Below, piece after piece: positions 1-7,999 of a stretch of 26,984 nt of DNA. The stretch's first letter is position 1. Every line of letters starts with the position of its first letter. This stretch comes from UBA2632 sp964452155 (GTDB lineage Bacteria > Bacteroidota > Bacteroidia > Bacteroidales > Dysgonomonadaceae): NCBI GenBank assembly GCA_964452155.1, contig CAYVLC010000016.1, positions 1-26,984 on the forward strand, given 5' to 3'. The position numbers and the translations under genes were made by a program. The notes below the pieces were generated by a model that was not told where the DNA came from, ran no database searches, and worked only from the letters and a program-made list of their open reading frames with translations.

Positions 1-48
1 CAGGGCGAAATACGTGGATTGATTGAATATGGACCGGCCAATTCGTAA
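1..48 (+). CDS. Possible 3' end of a gene cut by the window edge
   Basis: Frame 1 is open from the first base to a TAA at 46-48 and reads QGEIRGLIEYGPANS. It would end 18 bases before the stop of the convergent peptidase gene. Fifteen codons are too few to assign a family, and one minus-strand frame is also open here, so this is only a plausible gene end. Confidence 0.25.
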   Translation, partial: QGEIRGLIEYGPANS

Positions 49-66
49 TTCTTAAATGAAGTGCTT

Positions 67-2139
67 CTACCTCAACGCCTCTAACGCCTCTGCAGTAGAT
101 TTCAACAATGGTTCAATAGAGATTTCACGCCCCACTGCACCCTTCATCCACAACTGCGGAATGATGCTGCCTTGGGCGAGCATGCGCTCCACCTCGTTGG
201 CCATGTTTTTGCCTCTAACTTGTTGTTCTATCTGAAAATCGATGAGATGCCCCATTGGGTAGTTGGGCAAGTAGAGCGGATAGTCTATCATGTGTGAGTA
301 GATACCCAATAGGGTTTCGTCGCTACCACCCAATACATCGGCATAGTACTTGTTCCACACACCTTTGGCAATAGAGATAACAGCCTCTTTCAGTTGTGCA
401 GGTGTTGCTTCAGGATTGGCATACATCCATTCCCATACTTGAATATCGACCAAGGAGACACCCATTATCTCGAAGCTTGACCAAAAATTGTCTAGTGCCA
501 AATAGTAATCGTCGTGTGCATTTGTTTGGTGCAGACCCAATAACTCCATGTCTCGCTTTTGAAACAAAAACGCAATTGCCTCTGTAAACGAAGTGTTGGG
601 AACACCACTGAGCATGTAATAATCAACATCGTTGAGTGTGATGGTTTGCTCTACATTGTGACCAAACTCGTGCACTGCAATATTGTAGCCCTTGTAGTCC
701 ATGCCATCTTTGCCAATGCGAGTGCGCAAATGCGACATATCGTTGCGCATACTTGCTCCCCAAGCATGCCCTGCACCACGAGATGCATCAACTGTTATCA
801 AAGAGGTAATCTCATTTGCTTTCTCTGTAGTCCAACCCAAATCGTGTAACATGCGGGGCAAATCGGCTTCCAAGGCAGCGGCATTGGGATATTTCTTTGA
901 TGTAATAGCGGTAAGTTCATCTTCGGCAATACTTCCACGCGATTTAAACCCATTATACCAAATATCGAAGGGCTCTAACGAACGGCCCAATCGCGATTCG
1001 ATAAAAGCTGATACCTCTTTCACCATGGGCGAAGAGAGCAAGTCTGTAAACAACTTTTCTACATCTTTTTGAGGCACTTCCATAGTGCCATCAAATGCAC
1101 GAGCTAATTGTGTAGGATAGTGTGTAGAGTAAGGATCGAGTTGTTTCATGGCATGAAAGTTTCCAAGAAAAACCTCGTAACGTTTGTCTAGTTCTGGTGT
1201 AGAGGCAATCTCTTTGCCCTTATCATATATTTTGTTATTTACTATATCCCATTCGTAAGCTCCATTGTTAATCACCTCCGCAGGAATAGTTTGATCCACA
1301 ATGCGCTGCATTACTTTATAGACCATGCGTTGTTTTTCCAATCCATTCTTAGTGTCAGCATAGTTAGATTTCAACTCGTCGCGCAAACCCCAATGGGTAA
1401 TCAGTTTCATATCTTCAGGAAATAACTTATCTCCGTTTTCATTCAACAATTGTCCCATGTATATATTGTAGTCAGATATATAGGCATCGGCATTGGTAAT
1501 GGTGCGCGAGATATGTTGTTGCAACTCTGCTGGTACACGCGATATAAACCTATCGCCCATGCGCGTGTAAGCCCATTGTTGTCGGGTCCAATCATTGCCC
1601 AGTTCTGTCTTCTCATCCAAAGAATAGAAGGGGAAGTTGAGAGCCGCAACGAAAGCTATTTTCGAACCATACATATCGTCATTCAAGTGAGCCGACACAT
1701 CGTATCCTCCAAACATCATATCTATGGGTTGTATCTCTGGGCCATCCAATTGTAGTGGTTCTTTTAGTTTAAGATCTATTTTATGGAAATAACCGTTGAA
1801 TAATTCAAAGTTCCGCTCCAGCTTATTGAAGAGCAGAGAGAGTGACTCACTATCAGACACAAAGTTTTGGATACAAAACTCTTCATACTCCTTAGCTGTG
1901 CCATCTTCGTGGCGCCACAAACTAGCCACCTGATGCGCTCCACGCTCTATACGAAACTTATTCTCGACGGAAGTAGCGTTAGATAAAGAGGCAATAACGT
2001 TTTCTACGTTTTGCTGAGGAACAAATATTTCGTCTGTCATTTCAGTTGCTTTTGTATTTTCAATAGACGCCTTGCTGGCATTAGCCAAAACCGACACAAC
2101 CACTACAAGGGCAATAAGAAGAGAATATCTTTTAATCAT
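67..2139 (-). CDS. Secreted gluzincin-type zinc metallopeptidase (M3-like)
   Basis: The 690-residue product begins MIKRYSLLIALVVVVSVLA, a signal peptide that suggests export to the periplasm or beyond. The zinc site is HEFGH at 490-494 (H490 and H494 as ligands, E491 as catalytic base). A candidate third ligand is E520 in TEAIAF, 26 residues further on, which is the spacing of M3-like gluzincins. The reading frame stays open upstream to 2295, but that extension is unlike protein and overlaps a TATCTTTG promoter, so the start at 2139 is preferred. The stop is the TAG read at 69-67. The gene is divergent from the glycosidase-like gene and has no operon partner in view. Substrate is unknown, and the exact MEROPS family is an inference from the motif and size. 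Confidence 0.85.
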   Translation of the reverse strand: MIKRYSLLIALVVVVSVLANASKASIENTKATEMTDEIFVPQQNVENVIASLSNATSVENKFRIERGAHQVASLWRHEDGTAKEYEEFCIQNFVSDSESLSLLFNKLERNFELFNGYFHKIDLKLKEPLQLDGPEIQPIDMMFGGYDVSAHLNDDMYGSKIAFVAALNFPFYSLDEKTELGNDWTRQQWAYTRMGDRFISRVPAELQQHISRTITNADAYISDYNIYMGQLLNENGDKLFPEDMKLITHWGLRDELKSNYADTKNGLEKQRMVYKVMQRIVDQTIPAEVINNGAYEWDIVNNKIYDKGKEIASTPELDKRYEVFLGNFHAMKQLDPYSTHYPTQLARAFDGTMEVPQKDVEKLFTDLLSSPMVKEVSAFIESRLGRSLEPFDIWYNGFKSRGSIAEDELTAITSKKYPNAAALEADLPRMLHDLGWTTEKANEITSLITVDASRGAGHAWGASMRNDMSHLRTRIGKDGMDYKGYNIAVHEFGHNVEQTITLNDVDYYMLSGVPNTSFTEAIAFLFQKRDMELLGLHQTNAHDDYYLALDNFWSSFEIMGVSLVDIQVWEWMYANPEATPAQLKEAVISIAKGVWNKYYADVLGGSDETLLGIYSHMIDYPLYLPNYPMGHLIDFQIEQQVRGKNMANEVERMLAQGSIIPQLWMKGAVGREISIEPLLKSTAEALEALR

Positions 2140-2171
2140 GATACACACTGTTTTGAGTTGATAATAGATAT

Positions 2172-2179
2172 CAAAGATA
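2172..2179 (-). promoter_or_regulatory. -7 element for the metallopeptidase gene
   Basis: On the minus strand this reads TATCTTTG, an exact TAnnTTTG match, about 33 bases upstream of the chosen ATG. No clear TTTG -33 box is seen in the purine-rich stretch behind it. It would give a short leader and supports the start at 2139. Confidence 0.55.
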
Positions 2180-2376
2180 AGATAAAAAAAGGAAAAAGGG
2201 AAAGAAAAATGTGGAGATTTGAAGTTAATAAAAGACTTAGCCCGATAGAGAAAATATTTTTTAAAACGACGAAAGACATTAAAGAAACCCATCAACTCTA
2301 GTTAATTTCGACATTTTCGCTTAAGAAATTTACATTCGCGAGTTGAATTCACGTTGCTGTAAAAGACTAAAAAATA

Positions 2377-2407
2377 TTTGGTCAGGATTTAAAAGATTAT
2401 ACCTTTG
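2377..2407 (+). promoter_or_regulatory. Complete Bacteroidota-type promoter before the glycosidase-like gene
   Basis: TTTG at 2377-2380 is followed after 19 bases by TACCTTTG at 2400-2407, an almost ideal -33/-7 pair. The predicted start of transcription lies near 2414, about 270 bases before the ATG at 2686, so the transcript would have a long leader. It could instead serve a small RNA. Confidence 0.6.
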
Positions 2408-2685
2408 TATTCATTATATAATTTATAAAAACATATATTTACTTCTTCACAAGAAAGCATTTATGAAGAAATGATACAGTTAAAGATATATTTCACAATA
2501 ATAAAGAAGTAATATATAATGCTACCATACAATGCGTTTGTAGTGTTGTATCAAATTTGCCTTTTGTAACAATCCATAGAGTTGACAGAAAAATGGAGAA
2601 AATACCAATAACCCATAACACAAACAAGAGTTGCAAATAAAATTAAATTACTTTAAACTGTAAAACAATCAATAAAATTTAAGAG
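2408..2685 (+). other. Long leader region with nested inverted repeats
   Basis: The gap between the two divergent genes (2140-2685) holds two promoters and this AT-rich stretch. TTACTTCTT (2439-2447) is complementary to AAGAAGTAA (2504-2512), with further ATATAT pairing outside. The overlapping TTCTTCA (2443-2449) can instead pair with TGAAGAA (2464-2470). A third repeat pairs ATACAA (2527-2532) with TTGTAT (2546-2551). No known riboswitch class is recognised and no good ORF is seen. Confidence 0.4.
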
Positions 2686-4356
2686 ATGATTCAAACAAAA
2701 AGAAAATTAGGTCTTTGGATTACGATTTTAATCTTGGCTGGAAACCTACAAGCTCAAGTAACCGAAAGAGTTCGACCTTCGGAATGGAACAGTATTGTTG
2801 AGGGTGGTCGTTTTGTGGACTTGTTTCGTCCAATACCCACTATTGGCACCTTAACCAAGCATACTTGGGGTGCAAATGAAGTAATACCTAGGTATGTGGA
2901 TAACGGGATTGAAAATGCAGAGTGGTCATATTGGGGTGGCAATATCCTGATAGGCGATGATGGCAAATATCACCTTTTTGTTTGCCGGTGGCCAGAGAGC
3001 TCCTCAAAAGGCCATATGGAGTGGGGCCAGTCAACGGTAGTTCACGCCATTGCGGACAGCAGTAGTGGTCCTTTTAAACCAATTAAGTTTATTGGCAAAG
3101 GACATAATCCAGAGGCGTTTAGAATGAAGAATGGCGACTACATCATTTATGTAATTGGTGGACATTATTATTCTGACAACATCAATGGCCCATGGGAATA
3201 CAGGAAATTTGATTTTGATACACGCAACAGGGAAATACCCGAGGGCTTAACCAATCTCACTTTTTCACAACGTGAGGATGGATCATATATAATGATGTGC
3301 CGTGGTGGAGGTATTTGGATTAGTAAAGATGGCCAATCGACTTATAATTTAATCACTGAGAAGAGTGTTTATCCTGAATACGATGGAGAATATGAAGATC
3401 CAGTAATTTGGCGAACCAATATTCAATACCACGCCATCGTAAATGATTGGTTAGGAAGAATAGCTTATTATATGCGTTCGAAAGACGGCATCCATTGGAA
3501 ACACGACCCAGGAGAAGCATATATGCCTGGTATTGCTATTTACGAAGATGGCACCCGTGAAGACTGGTTTAAATATGAACGCATTAAAATGTTGCAAGAT
3601 AAATACGGACGGGCAATTCAAGCAAATTTTGCAGTTATCGATACGATAAAATGGGAGGACCTAGGAAATGATAACCACAGCTCTAAAAACATCACAATTC
3701 CTTTGACTCATGGGAAGTTACTCACAATATTGAACAAAGAGCCTATTGAAGCAGATACCAAGTTGATAAAAGTTGAAATTAAGGCTGAAGAGGGGTTTAA
3801 TCCACACACGGATATTGATTTAAAATCATTGCACTTTGGTGCTCCCGAAGAAGTTAATTTTGGGAAAGGCTGCACGCTAGTAGAGACAGAGAAATCGGGA
3901 AAAGATTTAATCCTGACCTTCAAAGGCGAAGGAAATGGCATTAACGAAGATAACTTTACTGCAAAACTATTGGGTAAGACTGCAGCTGGCAAATTGCTCT
4001 TTGGCTATGCCCGATTGCCTTGGCTCAATTATTTAGAACCTGCACTTTCAGCCCGCCTGCCTCAATTTTTCGTGAAAGATGGAAAAGGAGCAGTAGAGCT
4101 TGAAGTCCAAAATTTCGGGCAAGTCGATTCGGAGAATGCTATTGTTAAAGTTGAGGTTAATGCTAATGGAAAATGGGCTAAACTTATTATCTCTGAGGTT
4201 GCACCTCTGAAACCTTACGAAGCCACTGTAATAAAAGCAGAAAGCCCAATAGATTTTACACTAGATGAGCTTATTGATATTAGGGTTGTACTCTCTCACC
4301 CAAAACTAAAAAACACTTTGCTTAGCGGGCAAGTTTCTGTAAAAGCAATTAATTAG
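2686..4356 (+). CDS. Secreted five-bladed beta-propeller glycosidase-like protein
   Basis: This 556-residue protein has a signal peptide (hydrophobic 10-19, likely cut after A23 in NLQAQ). Residues about 75-340 carry repeated blade-like units with DGKYHLF, GHNPEAF (129-135), NGPWEY and EYEDPVIW (215-222), followed by SKDGIHW. These are hallmarks of the GH43/GH117-type five-bladed propeller. E133 and D218 are candidate active-site acids, by inference only. About 200 further residues form a beta-rich C-terminal part of unknown role. It probably acts on a plant or algal polysaccharide or oligosaccharide, but the substrate cannot be read from sequence. There is no SusC/SusD pair or other glycan gene nearby, so it stands outside a polysaccharide utilisation locus. 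It has its own promoter and a structured leader. Confidence 0.65.
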   Translation: MIQTKRKLGLWITILILAGNLQAQVTERVRPSEWNSIVEGGRFVDLFRPIPTIGTLTKHTWGANEVIPRYVDNGIENAEWSYWGGNILIGDDGKYHLFVCRWPESSSKGHMEWGQSTVVHAIADSSSGPFKPIKFIGKGHNPEAFRMKNGDYIIYVIGGHYYSDNINGPWEYRKFDFDTRNREIPEGLTNLTFSQREDGSYIMMCRGGGIWISKDGQSTYNLITEKSVYPEYDGEYEDPVIWRTNIQYHAIVNDWLGRIAYYMRSKDGIHWKHDPGEAYMPGIAIYEDGTREDWFKYERIKMLQDKYGRAIQANFAVIDTIKWEDLGNDNHSSKNITIPLTHGKLLTILNKEPIEADTKLIKVEIKAEEGFNPHTDIDLKSLHFGAPEEVNFGKGCTLVETEKSGKDLILTFKGEGNGINEDNFTAKLLGKTAAGKLLFGYARLPWLNYLEPALSARLPQFFVKDGKGAVELEVQNFGQVDSENAIVKVEVNANGKWAKLIISEVAPLKPYEATVIKAESPIDFTLDELIDIRVVLSHPKLKNTLLSGQVSVKAIN

Positions 4357-4707
4357 CCTTGTGAGAAAAGGTCAAATAGTGCGTTACCCTCGTTTTTGAA
4401 TCGGTCATTTATTAAAGTAAATAAACGCGGTCTTACTCCTCCATCCAAGGCAGAGACAAAGCGAGCTTTACCTCTGCTCTTGCTTCGCTGGTCAGCTCTT
4501 TAATTTCAAAAACCAAGAGAATGCGGTCACTGACCCTGTAAAAGTGTTGCTATATACCCATCAAAGCCGCAAAACAGAATATTTTCTGGCAGACACCGAT
4601 TAGAGTCTACCTAAAAGAAAGATAGACTAAGGAATGGTTATATATTTCGATACCTACAAAATTATTTGTATTTTTACAGCACTGAAACCCTTTAAACTGA
4701 AAAAATA
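4357..4707. other. Intergenic region with no convincing gene
   Basis: This stretch lies between the glycosidase-like gene and the dipeptidase. On the minus strand the frame 4549-4433 is open for 38 codons and ends ...LALSLPWMEE, with protein-like composition but no start and no recognised family, so it may be a gene remnant. A perfect short inverted repeat GGTCACTGACC is at 4525-4535. A weak -7-like TATTTTTA occurs near 4670, before the dipeptidase. Confidence 0.4.
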
Positions 4708-6081
4708 ATGAACGAAATTAACCAGTACGTAGAAACTCACAAAGAACGTTTCCTCGAAGAGCTCTTCGAGCTAATCCGTATCCCCTCTATCTCTTCGCTG
4801 CCCGAGCACAAACCAGACATGTATAGAGCAGCCGAAAAATGGAAAGAACTTCTGTTGGCTGCCGGAGCAGACAAAGCCGAAGTTCTTGAAACCGAAGGCA
4901 ACCCTGTTACTTACGGAGAAAAGATAATAGACAAGAATGCACCCACTGTATTAGTGTATGCACACATGGATGTGATGCCGGTGGACCCTTTAGAGTTGTG
5001 GAACACCCAGCCTTTCGAACCCATTATAAAAGATGGTAAGATATGGGCACGTGGTGCCGATGACGATAAGGGGCAAGGCTTTATGCATGCCAAAGCGTTC
5101 GAGTATTTAGTACAATCTGGCACTTTAGCGTGCAACGTGAAATTCTTGATTGAAGGCGAAGAAGAGATAGGGTCTCCCAACCTTCCTAAGTTTTGCGAAG
5201 AACACAAAGATATGTTGCGAGCCGATATCATCTTGGTTTCCGACACATCTATGATTGCTCCCGATGTACCATCAATTACTACAGGGCTGCGTGGCTTGGC
5301 CTACTGGCAAGTAGAAGTAACTGGGCCAAATGCCGACCTACACTCAGGTTTATTTGGTGGTGCTGTGGCCAACCCTATCAATGTATTGGCTAAAATGATA
5401 GCACAAACAATGGACGATGACGGACGCATTCTCATTCCTGGTTTTTACGACGATGTGCTAGACGTATCAGACAAAGAACGCGCACTCATGGACAAAGCCC
5501 CCTTTAACTTAGATGATTATAAAAAATCGTTAGGCATTGAGCAAGAGTTTGGAGAGAAAGGCTACACCACCAACGAGCGCACTGGCATTCGCCCCACCTT
5601 TGATGTGTGTGGTATATGGGGTGGATACACCGGCGAGGGTGCAAAAACAGTATTGCCCTCTAAGGCGTATGCTAAAATAAGTACGCGCCTTGTACCCAAC
5701 CAAAAGCACGATAAAATTGCCGATTTGTTTGTAAAGTACTTCCAGTCGATAGCTCCCGACACGGTATCGGTAAAAACTGAGTACCTGCATGGGGGGCCGT
5801 CTTATGTGTGCCCAATAGATATACCTGCATACAGAGCTGCCGAAAAAGCTTATGCCGATGTGTATGGCCAAAAACCTATCCCCGTGAGGTCGGGTGGGAG
5901 CATACCTATTATTGCAACTTTCGAAGAGATATTGGGCATCAAATCTGTGCTAATGGGCTTTGGCCTTGGCTCTGACGCTATACACTCTCCCAACGAAAAC
6001 TATCCATTGGAGCAGTTCTTTAATGGTATAAGGACTATTCCATTGTTTTATGGATACTTCGCAAAAGAGATGAAGAAGTAG
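4708..6081 (+). CDS. M20 family dipeptidase (CNDP-like), cytoplasmic
   Basis: A 457-residue di-zinc peptidase of the M20 family, most like the carnosinase/CNDP group that cleaves dipeptides. Metal and catalytic residues are visible in order: H86 and D88 in AHMDVMP, D119 in GADDDKGQ, the pair E152-E153 in EGEEEIGS, D179 in VSDTS, and H426 in SDAIHSPNE. The inserted dimerisation or lid domain runs from about 195 to 365, with H212 (LHSGLFGG) and R328 (STRLVP) available to complete the site in the dimer. Length is usual for the group and there is no signal peptide, so peptide breakdown in the cytoplasm is expected. It appears monocistronic. Confidence 0.92.
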   Translation: MNEINQYVETHKERFLEELFELIRIPSISSLPEHKPDMYRAAEKWKELLLAAGADKAEVLETEGNPVTYGEKIIDKNAPTVLVYAHMDVMPVDPLELWNTQPFEPIIKDGKIWARGADDDKGQGFMHAKAFEYLVQSGTLACNVKFLIEGEEEIGSPNLPKFCEEHKDMLRADIILVSDTSMIAPDVPSITTGLRGLAYWQVEVTGPNADLHSGLFGGAVANPINVLAKMIAQTMDDDGRILIPGFYDDVLDVSDKERALMDKAPFNLDDYKKSLGIEQEFGEKGYTTNERTGIRPTFDVCGIWGGYTGEGAKTVLPSKAYAKISTRLVPNQKHDKIADLFVKYFQSIAPDTVSVKTEYLHGGPSYVCPIDIPAYRAAEKAYADVYGQKPIPVRSGGSIPIIATFEEILGIKSVLMGFGLGSDAIHSPNENYPLEQFFNGIRTIPLFYGYFAKEMKK

Positions 6082-6120
6082 CTTGAGAATTAAAAGTTAA
6101 AGTTTTTTTGATGAGGAAGG

Positions 6121-6160
6121 GGTTGTTTGCGCCACAACCGTAGAGACGCAATGCTTTGTA
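6121..6160. repeat. Small hairpin plus possible half of a dispersed palindrome
   Basis: GGTTGT (6121-6126) and ACAACC (6134-6139) form a perfect 6-bp stem, without a T-run. It is followed directly by CGTAGAGACGCAATGC (6140-6154), which resembles one arm of intergenic palindromes that read GTAGAGACGC... in both directions. The second arm is not intact here. Confidence 0.3.
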
Positions 6161-6271
6161 GCTCCGAATATACTGCAAACCCTAGTTTTGACAACTTGCG
6201 CTAAATACCCACCCCTCACCAATACCTCACAAAGAAGGCATTAGAAAATGATGACCAATATGATAGCAGGG

Positions 6272-6353
6272 CTATTTAAATAAAGCAGCTTGTCTGCTTG
6301 CGTTGTTTTCCGAATTGGTGTGTTGTGAAGTAAAAAAACACCCTTTTAAATAG
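6272..6353. repeat. Nested inverted-repeat element upstream of the DUF6933-like gene
   Basis: CTATTTAAA (6272-6280) and TTTAAATAG (6345-6353) are perfect 9-bp inverted arms. They enclose a perfect hairpin AAGCAG-CTTGT-CTGCTT (6283-6299) and a GGTGT/ACACC pair (from 6317, and 6338-6342). The element ends 18 bases before the next start codon. It could be a structured leader, or a small non-coding repeat. Confidence 0.4.
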
Positions 6354-6371
6354 ACTATAAAACAGATACAA

Positions 6372-6896
6372 ATGAATATTACAGAGATATCCACCTCAAG
6401 AAAACTAGAGTACTTTGTTCCTGAGGAATTAATACAAAACGAATATTCTGGAAAATTTAATCCACTTGGGAAATGGAAGGGTACACTTTTCTTTGTAAAC
6501 CGCAATAAATGCCTTCTAATTACTAATACTCTTACAAGATATTCTGTGATGATAGGAGGAATAAGAAAACGTGAGTTTAAAAACTTATCCGAAATATTCA
6601 TTAATAACTTTATAGAACAATTGAAAATAGATGGAATAGAAAGTGTGGAGCTTAATATTAGAAATTTGATTGGAGAAATAACACTTCACCCAACAGACAG
6701 AGATAGAGCTATAGCTGGAACTCAAAAATATATACTCGAGAACATTGATGCGTGGAAGCAAGAATTTGGTGCGTTTGAGAATTGGAATTTTAGAGAAATA
6801 AACAGACGCATAAATGGTGTGCCATACAAACAACTTGGGTGGTTGTTTCCTAGAGAAATGATGAAAATATTATTGGAAGAGGTTGTAATCTATTAG
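6372..6896 (+). CDS. DUF6933-like protein of unknown function
   Basis: A 174-residue soluble protein with no signal peptide or membrane segment. The segment from about 28 to 75 (NPLGKWKGTLFFVNRNKCLL, then a TRYS motif and a KNLSEIF motif) and the later TDRDRAIAGTQ and NRRINGVPYKQLGW motifs resemble the DUF6933 family. That family is found mostly as isolated genes in varied bacteria. Its function is unknown. The gene is convergent with efp and shares a bidirectional terminator with it. Base composition looks more AT-rich than the neighbouring housekeeping genes, which fits an accessory gene, though this was judged by eye. Confidence 0.7.
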   Translation: MNITEISTSRKLEYFVPEELIQNEYSGKFNPLGKWKGTLFFVNRNKCLLITNTLTRYSVMIGGIRKREFKNLSEIFINNFIEQLKIDGIESVELNIRNLIGEITLHPTDRDRAIAGTQKYILENIDAWKQEFGAFENWNFREINRRINGVPYKQLGWLFPREMMKILLEEVVIY

Positions 6897-7082
6897 TAGA
6901 AAGATTTGAGTTTATCTACGCGACACATACATTGTAAATACATGAAAGCAGTAAAATAAGGGATTCATTGTTATAAACAATTGACCATCAAAACACTTAC
7001 CGCAATACTGGCGGGTCAGACTGTTGTAAACCAGAAGGAGTAGCGGAGTTTAAAACTCGCACGAGAATTAAAAATAAAAAAA

Positions 7083-7113
7083 GGAATATCTTTCTTTAAG
7101 ATGTTCCTTTTTT
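7083..7113. terminator. Bidirectional terminator between the DUF6933-like gene and efp
   Basis: GGAATATCTT (7083-7092) pairs with AAGATGTTCC (7098-7107), a 10-bp stem with one G-U and a 5-base loop. A run of T follows on the plus strand and a run of A precedes it, so it can end transcription from both convergent genes. Confidence 0.8.
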
Positions 7114-7151
7114 GTGCGTATATGTGTAGTTTCTTACATGAAGTATATCCC

Positions 7152-7715
7152 TTATTTTGCACGCTCTACATAAGTACCTGTGCGGGTATCTATTTTTACT
7201 TTCTCGCCTGTTTCAATAAAAAGCGGAACTCGCACTTCGGCTCCTGTTTCTACAGTAGCGGGTTTTAATGTGTTTGTAGCAGTATCGCCTCTTAGGCCAG
7301 GTTCTGTGTATGTGATTTCTAAGACTACATGCATTGGCATCTCGGCTGTAAGTATAGTTTCGCTGTCGGCGTGCACTTGCACCTCTACTATATCGCCATC
7401 TTTTAGATACTGCACACCGTCTATCTGCTCTCCGGGTATAGATATTTGTTCGAAAGTTTCGGTATTCATAAAGTTGTATCCCATTTCGTCCTTATACAAA
7501 AACTGATAGGGACGACGCTCAATGCGCACCTCATCTATTTTTACTCCGGCATTGAATGTTTTATCCAATACTCTGCCAGTGGTAACATTTCTCAATTTAG
7601 TTCGAACAAAAGCTGCGCCTTTTCCGGGTTTAACATGAAGAAATTCTATTATAAAAAAATATTGACCATCTAAGTCAATACACATTCCATTTCTGATATC
7701 AGCTGTTGTTGCCAT
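7152..7715 (-). CDS. efp: Translation elongation factor P
   Basis: The 187-residue product has the three-domain length of EF-P, which binds ribosomes stalled on consecutive prolines and speeds peptide bond formation. The N-terminal KOW-like domain carries the tip loop HVKPGKGAAFVRTKL, where K32 aligns with the lysine that is modified in E. coli EF-P (K34). The C-terminal OB domain ends with PGLRGDTATN and VKIDTRTGTYVERAK, both typical. The frame extends 19 codons upstream, but MATTADIRNG at 7715 is the family start and sits just downstream of a full promoter. No EF-P modification enzyme is seen in the window. Confidence 0.96.
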   Translation of the reverse strand: MATTADIRNGMCIDLDGQYFFIIEFLHVKPGKGAAFVRTKLRNVTTGRVLDKTFNAGVKIDEVRIERRPYQFLYKDEMGYNFMNTETFEQISIPGEQIDGVQYLKDGDIVEVQVHADSETILTAEMPMHVVLEITYTEPGLRGDTATNTLKPATVETGAEVRVPLFIETGEKVKIDTRTGTYVERAK

Positions 7716-7741
7716 ATAAAAATTAGTTTTATTATTGATTG

Positions 7742-7773
7742 CAAAAATAGATAATAACTTCCAATCTGCCAAA
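7742..7773 (-). promoter_or_regulatory. Promoter of efp
   Basis: On the minus strand TTTG (7773-7770) is followed after 20 bases by TATTTTTG (7749-7742), a full -33/-7 pair. The -7 box ends 26 bases upstream of the efp ATG. Confidence 0.65.
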
Positions 7774-7888
7774 CTATGCCTTGCATAATATGCTCACTTG
7801 CTCATTATTATATCAAAAAGCCAGCAAGTAACATGATGTATAAAGTAGTGAACAACATGAGGGGTTTATAAATGTGCGTAAAATTTTG

Positions 7889-7896
7889 TATATTTG
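7889..7896 (+). promoter_or_regulatory. Probable -7 element for the sirtuin gene
   Basis: TATATTTG is an exact TAnnTTTG match about 103 bases before the sirtuin ATG. No good TTTG is found at the -33 position. The gap to efp (7716-7999) thus carries divergent promoters. Confidence 0.4.
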
Positions 7897-7999
7897 CTAT
7901 ATACTCTTTGCAAAGTAACAATAAAGACAAGATGCTATATGGCATACAACATAACACCAAAAATAACAACAACTTATACAACCAATTTATATATATATT

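Noticed and set aside
1450..1755. A 101-codon plus-strand ORF inside the metallopeptidase gene
   Set aside because: It is antisense to a gene with intact catalytic motifs and shows no protein-like conservation.
2140..2295. N-terminal extension of the metallopeptidase by 52 codons
   Set aside because: The extension is rich in F, K and Y, overlaps a TATCTTTG promoter, and would place the signal peptide inside the protein.
5530..5871. A 113-codon ORF opposite the M20 dipeptidase
   Set aside because: It is fully inside a well-supported gene on the other strand and has no family features.
7046..7058. Palindrome GAGTTTAAAACTC as a possible operator
   Set aside because: It is short, AT-rich and downstream of a gene end, with no promoter beside it.
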